Assembly (NCBI GenBank): GCA_964519995.1
Contig: CAZFLY010000036.1
Coordinates: 1 to 28,006, forward strand
Reading direction: 5' to 3'
DNA length: 28,006 nucleotides
Origin: CAZFLY01 sp964519995
Lineage (GTDB): Bacteria; Planctomycetota; Phycisphaerae; Sedimentisphaerales; Anaerobacaceae
Positions 8,201-14,781 of this stretch are shown here, piece by piece. Position 1 is the first letter of the stretch; every line of letters starts with the position of its first letter. The notes under the pieces are model-generated. The model made no database searches. It had not been told where the DNA came from and saw only the letters and a program-made list of their open reading frames with translations. The position numbers and the translations under genes were made by a program.

Positions 8201-8464
8201 AGCGTAAGCGCATGGCCCTTCACGATGGAAGACTTGGGTAAAGCTAAGCACATCCATGAGCTGCCGACGCGAGAGAACATCACTGTCAACCTGGACTACA
8301 AACAGATGGGTGTCGGTGGTGATGATAGCTGGGGTGCCCGAACGCATCCGGAGTATATGCTATATGCCAAGCCTTACGTATGGCGTCTGCGAATTCGGCC
8401 CTACAAAGCAAAAATGGGCTCAATCGAAACCCTAGTGCGAACAATCTTGCCCAGCGTCGATTGA
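5249..8464 (+). CDS. lacZ: Secreted GH2 beta-galactosidase
   Basis: Glycoside hydrolase family 2 enzyme that releases terminal beta-galactose, 1071 residues, similar in length to E. coli LacZ plus a signal peptide. A hydrophobic N-terminus (VAVFAGILCVSALPVVLA) indicates export. Domains run in order: sugar-binding jelly roll (SLNGPWKF, PSNWQMHGYGRPIY, GYSQDSMTPAEF), Ig-like domain, TIM barrel (GVNRHEHD, RTSHYPDDPQWYELCDEYG), then a small beta-sandwich with YGRGPHETYWDR. The acid/base is Glu493 in SLGNEAG and the nucleophile Glu561 in LCEYAHAMGNS. ATG 5249 is preferred over in-frame ATG 5192 because GAGGTAGG stands just before it and the signal peptide then starts at residue 1. Other GH2 specificities are possible, but the LacZ-type motifs are strong. 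Confidence 0.92.
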   Translation: MLCSYLKSSVAVVRVAVFAGILCVSALPVVLAGEGVNDWENPEVVGRNKEPGHCTLMPYADAQAAIQCKREQSRFYTSLNGPWKFNWVEKPADRPIDFHNVDYDVSGWKEIPVPSNWQMHGYGRPIYLNVRYPFPVNPPYIPHNYNPVGSYRREFTIPIEWKGRQIFLHFDGVKSAFYVWVNGQETGYSQDSMTPAEFNITKYLKEGTNTIAIQVYRWSDGSYLEDQDMWRLSGIYRNVYLFSTPNVHIRDFFVRADLENNYQDGVLMIRPKLAKYGDQDIKGWYVRAQIYDGERAVLSEDLKAYAPPIINERYPQRDNVRFALLQAKVPNVKRWSAETPNLYTLVLTLEDAQGKVIEAESCKVGFRRIEIKDGQLFINGISVKLFGVNRHEHDPDHGRAIPLERMIQDVKILKQNNINAVRTSHYPDDPQWYELCDEYGIYLIDEANLETHGVGGYFSNQATWHTAFVERAIRMVERDKNHPSVIFWSLGNEAGCGPNHAAMAGWIHDYDPTRYVHYEGVVGRPKDWPYVDVISRMYARIPEIIRIANDPVDTRPMVLCEYAHAMGNSVGNLKEYWDAIRSHKRLIGAFIWDWADQGLRKFSAEGKMFWAYGGDFGDFPNDGNFCCNGIVQPDRKPNPSLHEVKKIYQRIWVEPVDLVRGTVSIRNEYDFLDLSFVDILWQLTEDGKILQKGKLDRLSLPAGAIQEVRIPFDKPQLQPGAEYFLKVSFVLGDDTLWASQGHIVAWDQFKVPFDVPSGSVAELTEMGELKLKESDKTITVTDQNFELIVSKNSGAIESFIYEKTQLIVSPLVPNFWRVPIDNDRGNGMPRRHGVWQQAGPNRKITSVKAKQIKQQLVRITVNATLPVGTESKYQIVYNIYGSGDVLIENSIEPSGENIPEIPRLGMQMEIPGRYSTMTWYGRGPHETYWDRKTGAAVGLYSGAVQEQIHLYVRPQENGNKTDVRWVALMDGDGTGLLAIGRPLLSVSAWPFTMEDLGKAKHIHELPTRENITVNLDYKQMGVGGDDSWGARTHPEYMLYAKPYVWRLRIRPYKAKMGSIETLVRTILPSVD

Positions 8465-8480
8465 CCTTGCTTTCAACAAC

Positions 8481-8517
8481 GCGTAAAACTGCGGTCAGCC
8501 CCACATTTTACGTGTGG
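8481..8517 (+). repeat. Degenerate REP-like hairpin downstream of lacZ
   Basis: GCGTAAAACTGCGGT followed by a 5-bp stem, CCACA/TGTGG (8501-8505, 8513-8517), with a TTTTACG loop and then TTT. The GTAAAAC/GTTTTAC loop style and position after a gene resemble the other REP-like copies. It may serve as a weak terminator for lacZ. Confidence 0.35.
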
Positions 8518-8525
8518 TTTCTCAC

Positions 8526-8555
8526 TTGCCTGCAAAGGCTCGCTTCTGGTATAAA
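8526..8555 (+). promoter_or_regulatory. Candidate sigma70-type promoter for recJ
   Basis: TTGCCT (8526-8531) and TATAAA (8550-8555) with an 18-base spacer, about 50 bases before the recJ ATG. The match is moderate. Confidence 0.4.
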
Positions 8556-8607
8556 ATGTTCCGGCATTAGGCAAATGTAAAAAACACCGGAAAGGACAGA
8601 CGTTCGA

Positions 8608-10356
8608 ATGCCTGTTTCAGCAAGGACGCTAAAAAGAAGATGGGTGATACATCCCGCCAGCGAATACTCTGACCATCTGGCAAAATCCTTGAAGGTCTCG
8701 CCTTTGATCGCGCAGGTTCTGGCTAATCGCGGCATAAGAACCACCAACGACGGCCACGCTTTTCTCAGACCAAAGCTCGCCGAACTTATTCGCCCTGAAA
8801 AGATGCCAGGAGTTGAACCGGCGGTTGCCCGATTGAGATGCGCTATCGAAAGCCGAGAAAAAATCACACTTTACGGCGACTACGATGTTGATGGCATAAC
8901 CGGCGTAGCAATTCTATGGCAGCTTCTTAAACTTCTTGGCGCTAATGTCGATTATTACATCCCTCACCGCATCGAGGAAGGTTACGGTCTGAACGGCGCC
9001 GCAATCCAGTCCTTAGCCAGGACTGGTACGCAACTGCTTGTGACCGTCGATTGTGGTATTACGGCTTTTGACTCAGCTCAGCTTGCTGAACAATGCGGTA
9101 TTGAACTGATAATAACCGACCACCACCAGCCCGAGTCTAAATTGCCCAAAGCAGCCGCCATTGTGCACCCCGGCCTTGAGCCGTCATATCCTAACCCCGA
9201 CTCAGCCGGCGCTATGGTCGCATTCAAACTAGCCTGGGCTCTGGCAAACGAATTTAACCCGGCAGAAAGGCTGAATCCTGAACTTCGCGATTTTATGCTC
9301 AATGCCACCAGCCTCGCGGCCATGGGAACCATCGCGGATATTGTCGATTTGCGTGGTGAAAACAGGATTCTGACCTGCTATGGCCTTAAGGCTCTGCCCG
9401 AATGCAAGCTCACCGGGATACAGGCATTGATCGAATCTGCCGGCCTGACCGGGCAAGGCCTGGATAGCTTCCACATAGGTTTTCGCCTGGCCCCAATGCT
9501 CAACGCAGCAGGACGAATGGGACACGCGCGACTGGCCGTGGAACTGCTGACCAGCGACCGCGAAACTCGCTCAACACAGATAGCTGAATACCTCAAGCAA
9601 CAAAACAGCCAACGCCAGCAGTGTGAGCGAAAGATGTTTCAACAGGCCTGTGAAATGATCTTCAATCAGGGACTTAACCATCCCGACAGAAGAAGCGTTG
9701 TTCTTGCAAACAGCGACTGGCACGGCGGTGTGCTTGGCATCGTAGCTTCCCGCTTAGTTGACAAATTTCATCGTCCAACGATTATGATAAATTCCGGCAC
9801 AGAAAACGGTGCTGCACAAGGCTCCGGAAGATCCATTCCCGGATTTTGCCTTCTCAGCGCGATAAAGGCCTGCTCGGACCATCTGATAACCTTTGGCGGT
9901 CACAAAATGGCAGCAGGTATAACCATTAAACCTGAGAGCATAGAACAGTTTACTGCCGACTTCGAGGCATACGCAGTTCAGAATTTAACGGACGACGATG
10001 TCACCGCAAAGCTCCATATCGACGCCGAGGCACCTCTTAGCGAGTTTACACGAGAATGCGTCTATCAATTGCAGATGCTCGGCCCATTCGGTCAGGGCAA
10101 CCCTGAGCCCGTCTTTGCTACAAAAGCCGTCCATTTGGCTGCGCCGCCCAGAAGAGTGGGCGCACGCGCCGACCACCTCCAACTTGTCATCACCAACAAA
10201 ATAAACGCAGTTCGTTGTGTGGGTTTTGGAATGGGAAAACTTGAGAAAAAACTGCTCGACCACGAATTGTTCAATGTCGCATATCGTCCTCAGATAAATA
10301 CCTACAATGGCAACAGCAATGTCGAATTCATCCTAAGCGATGTTCAGTTCGAATAG
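8608..10356 (+). CDS. recJ: Single-stranded-DNA-specific exonuclease RecJ
   Basis: 5'-3' exonuclease on single-stranded DNA, acting in recombination and mismatch/base-excision repair, 582 residues as is usual. DHH-family metal motifs are intact: DYDVDG (91-96), VTVDCGIT near 149-156, TDHHQP with DHH at 171-173, and a later Asp block ADIVDLRGENR. The DHHA1 motif GGHKMAAG is at 430-437. It is followed by the OB-fold segment with LGPFGQGNPEPVF near residue 490. An AAAGGA lies before ATG 8608. It runs convergently to the transglutaminase-like gene, with a REP-like hairpin between the two stops. Confidence 0.94.
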   Translation: MPVSARTLKRRWVIHPASEYSDHLAKSLKVSPLIAQVLANRGIRTTNDGHAFLRPKLAELIRPEKMPGVEPAVARLRCAIESREKITLYGDYDVDGITGVAILWQLLKLLGANVDYYIPHRIEEGYGLNGAAIQSLARTGTQLLVTVDCGITAFDSAQLAEQCGIELIITDHHQPESKLPKAAAIVHPGLEPSYPNPDSAGAMVAFKLAWALANEFNPAERLNPELRDFMLNATSLAAMGTIADIVDLRGENRILTCYGLKALPECKLTGIQALIESAGLTGQGLDSFHIGFRLAPMLNAAGRMGHARLAVELLTSDRETRSTQIAEYLKQQNSQRQQCERKMFQQACEMIFNQGLNHPDRRSVVLANSDWHGGVLGIVASRLVDKFHRPTIMINSGTENGAAQGSGRSIPGFCLLSAIKACSDHLITFGGHKMAAGITIKPESIEQFTADFEAYAVQNLTDDDVTAKLHIDAEAPLSEFTRECVYQLQMLGPFGQGNPEPVFATKAVHLAAPPRRVGARADHLQLVITNKINAVRCVGFGMGKLEKKLLDHELFNVAYRPQINTYNGNSNVEFILSDVQFE

Positions 10357-10363
10357 GGGTAAA

Positions 10364-10399
10364 AACCTGCGGTAAAACCGCAGGCTAAATATTTAGGTT
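10364..10399. terminator. REP-like hairpin between convergent genes (probable bidirectional terminator)
   Basis: A perfect 8-bp stem, CCTGCGGT/ACCGCAGG (10366-10373, 10377-10384), with an AAA loop is followed by the palindrome CTAAATATTTAG (10385-10396). AACCT and AGGTT enclose the whole. It is the same family as 1731-1780 (left hairpin plus central palindrome) and lies between the stop codons of recJ and the reverse-strand neighbour. Confidence 0.6.
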
Positions 10400-10400
10400 C

Positions 10401-11870
10401 TCACTCCACTACAACCTTTTCGATTTTGAATTGTCCGAGCACACTTGCAATATTGAGAAAATCTGCCGGCTCACCATTACCGACCGCAAGAGCAATGTGC
10501 CCGGCATCATAGCCGCCCAGTCCCGCGCTCTTAAATGCCGCATCCAATCCGATCCACCTGTCACCAGCGTATGCCTGAACCCAGGCGTGTCCACCAAATC
10601 CTTCGAAACCGCTAAAATCAGCAACATAAGCAATACCAACAACCACCTGCGCAGGTATTCCAACTGCACGGCACAATGCAGCAGTCAGCACCGCAAACTC
10701 GCTGCAATCACCTTCACGGCTTGTCGCAACCTCTGCCGCTGAGGCGTATCCAACAGATAGACTCTTGTTCTCAATATAGTCGGCCACAAACGATTCGATT
10801 CTCTTTATTGCCTCAGCAACATCTTTAGCGTTGCCAATTGCCTTTCGGCCAAGCTCGATTATCTGTTTGTGGTCGCTCTGCACATACCTGCCGGGCTCCA
10901 ATGCAGCAAGAATTCTCTTATCTTTTCCCTTGTATGGAAACTTCACTCCTGCTGGAGCAGCGACAGGTCTTACCGTCACTATCACTTTGCCATCCTCAAG
11001 GCGACGCACCTTTTGATTGTCACTTTCGGGTATTACCAGATTGGCATCTTCAATCGGAGCTAACAGATAACTAACCGCTGAGATTCTTCTCAGATCGCCA
11101 AGTGGCTCAGGACTTGTCACAAACATCTTGTCGATTAGCTCCAACACATCGTTCTCGCCGAGTGCAAATTCTTTCGCACAGGCAATCATTTCCATCTGCA
11201 TTCCTGCTATGTTTGTTATCGTTTTTTGAGGACGAAGCTCCTCATCCACGTAACTTATACTGGGAATTTCTCCTGTTCCCGGCATACTTAGCAGGGTCAT
11301 CACCTCAGTAAGAGGAACAACACGTCCTAAAAGATCGACCTTTTGCATGGCACCGATACGTACCTTCGCATCTACGGCCTGCAACATTCCCGGGCTAAAC
11401 ATTTTTGTCGAATACTCCAGCCCTTGCTTTAGGCCGTGCTTGAGCGTGAGCAAACGAAGTCCTTCTGACATGACAGCCCCTTTGGGCCATTCAAAGGTCG
11501 ATTTTTGCTCGCTATCAGGCGATGTGGTTGTCAAATATACCGTCCCATCGGCACCGATGGTGCCGGTTGTTTTTGTTGTCAATATCCCCAGTTGCTGAAC
11601 GACTTCGAAACCTATCGGCTTTCCGTCAACTGTTTCAATGCTGCTTTCGGCCATCTCAATTGTAAGTGGAATGCCCAGCCGACTTATTGTAATACTAACC
11701 GTCTCACTTGTGGTTACTTTGTCATCGGAGACGACTCTGCTCTGGACACTGTGGCCTACTTTTTTACCCTCCATAAACAACGCGAAATAATCAATCTGGC
11801 CTGATACGGTGGCCGGATAAATAGATAGCGCCAATCCTAAGTAAACGCCAAATAAACTTCGAATCTTCAT
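10401..11870 (-). CDS. Secreted transglutaminase-like protein, 489 aa
   Basis: The N-terminus MKIRSLFGVYLGLALSIYPATVSG is a signal peptide, so it acts outside the cytoplasm. A long N-terminal region (about 25-320) has the beta-rich look of proteins that precede transglutaminase cores in Planctomycetota and has no recognised activity. The C-terminal transglutaminase-like core carries the papain-type triad Cys389 (GDCSEFA), His428 (GGHAW) and Asp443 (GLDAAF). Such domains are commonly peptidases or amidases rather than cross-linkers; the substrate is unknown. ATG 11870 is chosen over an upstream in-frame TTG because GGAGG stands nine bases before it. It diverges from murE. Confidence 0.8.
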   Translation of the reverse strand: MKIRSLFGVYLGLALSIYPATVSGQIDYFALFMEGKKVGHSVQSRVVSDDKVTTSETVSITISRLGIPLTIEMAESSIETVDGKPIGFEVVQQLGILTTKTTGTIGADGTVYLTTTSPDSEQKSTFEWPKGAVMSEGLRLLTLKHGLKQGLEYSTKMFSPGMLQAVDAKVRIGAMQKVDLLGRVVPLTEVMTLLSMPGTGEIPSISYVDEELRPQKTITNIAGMQMEMIACAKEFALGENDVLELIDKMFVTSPEPLGDLRRISAVSYLLAPIEDANLVIPESDNQKVRRLEDGKVIVTVRPVAAPAGVKFPYKGKDKRILAALEPGRYVQSDHKQIIELGRKAIGNAKDVAEAIKRIESFVADYIENKSLSVGYASAAEVATSREGDCSEFAVLTAALCRAVGIPAQVVVGIAYVADFSGFEGFGGHAWVQAYAGDRWIGLDAAFKSAGLGGYDAGHIALAVGNGEPADFLNIASVLGQFKIEKVVVE

Positions 11871-12020
11871 CCTCAAATTCCTCCATAGAGGCTTTGCAAA
11901 GCAAGTAATGTGCCCTCTACAAATACGTATGTTTCAAGCAATAGCTTTAGTGTCGCCGATTATAAACAAAGGCACTTGGATTTTCATTAGAATTGTTGGC
12001 GGCGTTGTTTTTTGCCTTGG

Positions 12021-12048
12021 TTGACTATTTCAGCCTTTGTAATAAAAT
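12021..12048 (+). promoter_or_regulatory. Candidate sigma70-type promoter for murE
   Basis: TTGACT (12021-12026) and TAAAAT (12043-12048), 16-base spacer. The predicted start lies only about 6 bases before ATG 12061, so the message would be nearly leaderless. This fits the absence of a Shine-Dalgarno sequence. Confidence 0.4.
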
Positions 12049-12060
12049 AGCTCCACTGTT

Positions 12061-13629
12061 ATGGGCCAAATCCAAAACAAAACACGCAAACTTATGACCT
12101 TCGATGAGCTATTGGAACTGGTCTCTTCAGGCAAAGCCCCAAACATCCGCCTCGATTCGCGCCTGGTCAAAGCAGGCGATGTTTTTATAGCTGTCCCTGG
12201 CACAATTCATGATGGTCACGAATTTATCGACGAAGCTGTCGCCAACGGCGCCAAATATATTGTTTGCCAAAATCTTGAATCGAGCCACGAGTCACGAGTC
12301 ACGAGTCACGAGACCGTTATCGTCGGCAATTCTTCTGAAGCTGCGGCGCTACTCACACAGGCAAGCAAGGGCTATCCAGCCTCCAAGCTGACTAATCTTG
12401 CTGTCACCGGCACAAACGGCAAGACAACCATTGCGTTCCTCGTCCGGTCGGTAATCCAGCAGGCCAGCCAGAAGTGCGGCCTTATCGGCACCATAATCTA
12501 TGACACAGGCAGCAGCGTTAGCGAAGCGTGCCTTACTACACCCAGTTGTCTTGATGTTGCTCGCGTACAAGACCAGATGGTTAAGGCAGGTTCGAAATAT
12601 ATGATTATCGAGGCAAGCAGTCACTCCCTGGCGCAGGATCGTCTGGCAGGAATTGATTTTAAGGCCACTGCATTTACCAACCTTTCTGGCGACCACCTCG
12701 ATTACCACAAAACAAAAGAAGATTACCTCGCTGCTAAAACAAAACTTTTCGAGAAACTTTCACCCAACGCCGTAGCTGTACTAAACAAGCAATCGCCGCA
12801 GGCACAATACATTGCTCGACGCACACGCGCAAAGATCCTGTGGTATGCCGTCGATGAACCTGCTGACATCAGTGCTCACATTGAATCTATGAATATAAGC
12901 GGAACAATTTTTGCTGTGAAGTTTTCTGAGTCACGGGTCACGGGTCACGGGTCACGGGTGACCACCCCGCTACTTGGTCGATACAATGTGAGCAATCATC
13001 TCGCCGCCGCAGGATTGTGTCTTGCCGCAGGATTCGACTTGGATACAATCGCCACCGGCCTTTCCGCACTGCAGGCCATACCCGGCCGATTGGAGAAAAT
13101 TAGTTATTCTGGTCGCGGGCCACGAGCCACGAGCCACGTATTTATTGATTATGCCCACACCGATGATGCTTTGAAAAATGTCCTGGAAACATTGAAGCCT
13201 TTATGCAGGGGCCGGCTAATCTTAGTCTTTGGCTGTGGCGGCGACAGAGACAGAACCAAACGGCCGCGTATGGCAAAAGTCGCCGAAGATTTAGCTGATA
13301 TTGTCATTGTAACCAGCGATAATCCGCGAACCGAAAATCCACAAGCCATCATAGATGAAATAATCGCAGGCTTTGATAGTCGTGAATCGTGTATGGTGAA
13401 TCGTGAATCGAGTCACGAGTCACGAACCACAAACCACAAGACCACTATTGAGCCTGACAGAAAAATGGCAATTGAACTGGCGATACGAATTGCTACCAGA
13501 GATGATATCGTCCTAATCGCCGGCAAAGGCCATGAAAACTATCAGATAATCGGAAGCCAAAGATTCCATTTCAGCGATAAGGAAGTAGCCCAGGAGTTGC
13601 TCCTGAGGGAACGGCGGACAACGATTTAG
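12061..13629 (+). CDS. murE: UDP-MurNAc-tripeptide synthetase MurE, with heptamer-encoded inserts
   Basis: Cytoplasmic ATP-dependent ligase adding the third residue of the peptidoglycan stem peptide. The ATP loop GTNGKTT is at residues 117-123. DNPR is at 420-423, the signature of meso-diaminopimelate specificity. TTPLLGRYNVSNHLAAAG and VFIDYAHTDDAL mark the central and C-terminal domains. The 522 residues exceed the usual ~490-500. The excess lies in four low-complexity segments of the SHESRVT type, near residues 72-85, 289-301, 351-360 and 441-461, encoded by 7-bp repeats and placed at loops between conserved blocks. Start ATG 12061 has no Shine-Dalgarno; ATG 12094 (MTFDELLELV) is an equally sensible alternative. 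It heads the murE-murF-mraY set. Confidence 0.93.
   Translation: MGQIQNKTRKLMTFDELLELVSSGKAPNIRLDSRLVKAGDVFIAVPGTIHDGHEFIDEAVANGAKYIVCQNLESSHESRVTSHETVIVGNSSEAAALLTQASKGYPASKLTNLAVTGTNGKTTIAFLVRSVIQQASQKCGLIGTIIYDTGSSVSEACLTTPSCLDVARVQDQMVKAGSKYMIIEASSHSLAQDRLAGIDFKATAFTNLSGDHLDYHKTKEDYLAAKTKLFEKLSPNAVAVLNKQSPQAQYIARRTRAKILWYAVDEPADISAHIESMNISGTIFAVKFSESRVTGHGSRVTTPLLGRYNVSNHLAAAGLCLAAGFDLDTIATGLSALQAIPGRLEKISYSGRGPRATSHVFIDYAHTDDALKNVLETLKPLCRGRLILVFGCGGDRDRTKRPRMAKVAEDLADIVIVTSDNPRTENPQAIIDEIIAGFDSRESCMVNRESSHESRTTNHKTTIEPDRKMAIELAIRIATRDDIVLIAGKGHENYQIIGSQRFHFSDKEVAQELLLRERRTTI
12274..12315 (+). repeat. Heptamer array 1 in murE
   Basis: Six 7-base units (CTTGAAT, CGAGCCA, three CGAGTCA, CGAGACC) span 42 bases, a multiple of three. 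They encode ESSHESRVTSHE between KYIVCQN and TVIVGNSSEAA, which would join directly in ordinary MurE proteins. Confidence 0.8.
12927..12961 (+). repeat. Heptamer array 2 in murE
   Basis: Five units (TGAGTCA, three CGGGTCA, CGGGTGA) encode SESRVTGHGSRVT just before the conserved TPLLGRYNVSNH block. Confidence 0.8.
13113..13140 (+). repeat. Heptamer array 3 in murE
   Basis: Four units (TCGCGGG, two CCACGAG, CCACGTA) encode GRGPRATSH directly before VFIDYAHT. This is a rotation of the same 7-base repeat with C at the third position of GAGCCAC. Confidence 0.65.
13381..13443 (+). repeat. Heptamer array 4 in murE (nine units)
   Basis: Nine exact 7-base steps, 63 bases or 21 codons: CGTGAAT, CGTGTAT, GGTGAAT, CGTGAAT, CGAGTCA twice, CGAACCA, CAAACCA, CAAGACC. 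They lie between IIAGF and TIEPDRKMAI, a variable loop of MurE. The second unit carries TGT where the repeat consensus would place an in-frame TGA. Confidence 0.8.
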
Positions 13630-13767
13630 GGGCTACCAAGCGATATGGAGGGACGGTAATTTTGTAGCACACGCTCATTCCAGGTCTATATCATGCCCAA
13701 GCTACGCTTAAGCATGCCACCCAAAGTGAACGGGCTAAGTTAGAAGCATTTAACCCCGTCCTTTCGG

Positions 13768-14070
13768 CTATGCATAGGCTAACTTTTTCACCTCCTTTTC
13801 TATACGATGCGAAAGCTTGTCTGTCTCCACGTCCAAATCATAATCCATCTGCAGGCCCAGCCAAAACTGTGGCGAATTGCCGAAATAGCGGGCTAAACGA
13901 AGTGCCGTGTCTGCTGTTATACTTCTCTTGCCATGAATAATTTCATTTATTCTTCGAGCTGACACTCCCAAATCTCGACCAAGCTGATTTTGGCTTATGT
14001 TCATAGGCTTTAAGAATTCTTCGAAAAGAATCTCGCCAGGATGCAAAGGAGGAATTTTCTTTTTTGCCAT
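13768..14070 (-). CDS. higA: HigA-type antitoxin with HTH domain
   Basis: DNA-binding antitoxin of the HigBA family, 100 residues. PPLHPGEILFEEFLKP is the characteristic HigA opening. The helix-turn-helix is at about residues 27-60 (SQNQLGRDLGVSARRINEIIHGKR), followed by ITADTALRLARYFGNSPQFWLGLQ. It neutralises HigB and represses its own operon. GAGGTGA precedes ATG 14070. Its start is 9 bases after the toxin stop, so the two are cotranscribed toxin first, the usual hig order. The pair is oriented against the surrounding mur genes. Confidence 0.92.
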   Translation of the reverse strand: MAKKKIPPLHPGEILFEEFLKPMNISQNQLGRDLGVSARRINEIIHGKRSITADTALRLARYFGNSPQFWLGLQMDYDLDVETDKLSHRIEKEVKKLAYA

Positions 14071-14079
14071 TCTTTCACC

Positions 14080-14361
14080 TCAATGATAATCTGTAGTTTC
14101 TACCTCTAAAGCGTTATTATCTATCCATTTAAAACAAATGCGCCATTGGTCATTAATGCGAATGCTATATTGCCCTTTCCTTTCACCTGATAACTTCTCT
14201 AACCTATTAGCCGGCGGGACTTTCAAATCATTTAATGTAATACTGCGGTCAATCATACGCAGTTTTCTAAAAGCAACTTTTTGAATATCACGAGGCAACT
14301 TTTTGGAATATTGCCGGTGAAAGATTTTCTGTGTTTCTTTACATTTGAAGGTTTTAATCAT
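14080..14361 (-). CDS. higB: HigB-type RelE-superfamily mRNA interferase toxin
   Basis: Ribosome-dependent mRNA endonuclease of the RelE fold, 93 residues. Family blocks are visible: IKTFKCKETQKIF, ...KLPRDIQKVAFRKLRMID, the LKVPPANRLEKLSGERKGQYSIRIN core and DQWRICFKW near the end. Basic residues of the RNA site are present in the last two. The start is ATG 14361 with AGGA just upstream. Transcription is predicted from the promoter/operator at 14373-14401, giving a very short leader. Confidence 0.92.
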   Translation of the reverse strand: MIKTFKCKETQKIFHRQYSKKLPRDIQKVAFRKLRMIDRSITLNDLKVPPANRLEKLSGERKGQYSIRINDQWRICFKWIDNNALEVETTDYH

Positions 14362-14372
14362 ATCCTAATTAA

Positions 14373-14401
14373 ATATTATAACGCATAACGTTATAAGTCA
14401 A
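14373..14401 (-). promoter_or_regulatory. higBA promoter with embedded operator
   Basis: On the reverse strand TTGACT (14401-14396) and TAATAT (14378-14373) are separated by exactly 17 bases. An inverted repeat with perfect 8-bp arms, TTATAACG and CGTTATAA around a 5-base centre (14376-14396), fills the spacer and overlaps both boxes. This is the expected site for HigA autorepression. Confidence 0.75.
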
Positions 14402-14781
14402 ATGTTTTTTCTAAAATTTGTGATATTTTTTGCGAAAGTTGGAAGTCCCTCAGAATCATGTACTTCTGTATATCTCCGTAAAATACATCGACATCGGCTA
14501 TCTATAGAATCATAGCGTAATTTTTGGAACAAGAACTAACAGTCGGTGCGGTGGCTACCCCAAGTTCTGTGGTTGGCGAGTTCCGGCCAAACAACTTATG
14601 TTCCAGTTGGTCGTGAAACCATAACAATTTGTTCACTGAAAAATCCGTACAATTGTTGGACCAGATACTTCGGCACGCATAAACTTGATTTATAACCGCG
14701 GTACGCATATACTGCGCGGCTAAAGTTGTCTTTAGCTTGGTTGTTTTTCTGTGTATACAGTAACCAACACAAAGGCAGATA
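14397..14781 (+). other. Intergenic region upstream of murF with a promoter and leader hairpin
   Basis: No coding frame is supported. A sigma70-type promoter is seen at TTGATT (14685-14690) and TATACT (14708-14713), with a 17-base spacer. The predicted start near 14720 coincides with a stem GCTAAAG/CTTTAGC (14719-14725, 14730-14736) followed by a T-rich stretch. That places a small hairpin at the very 5' end of the murF message. The promoter would let murF-mraY be expressed despite the opposing toxin-antitoxin insertion. The first ~280 bases hold nothing else I can identify. Confidence 0.45.

Noticed and set aside
11891..11902. 12-bp palindrome GCTTTGCAAAGC upstream of the transglutaminase-like gene
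   Set aside because: Short and AT-rich, with no promoter boxes clearly placed around it; chance cannot be excluded.
13736..13757. GGGCTAA...TTTAACCCC as a further REP-like copy
   Set aside because: The arms are short and the centre does not match CTAAATATTTAG; too degenerate to call.
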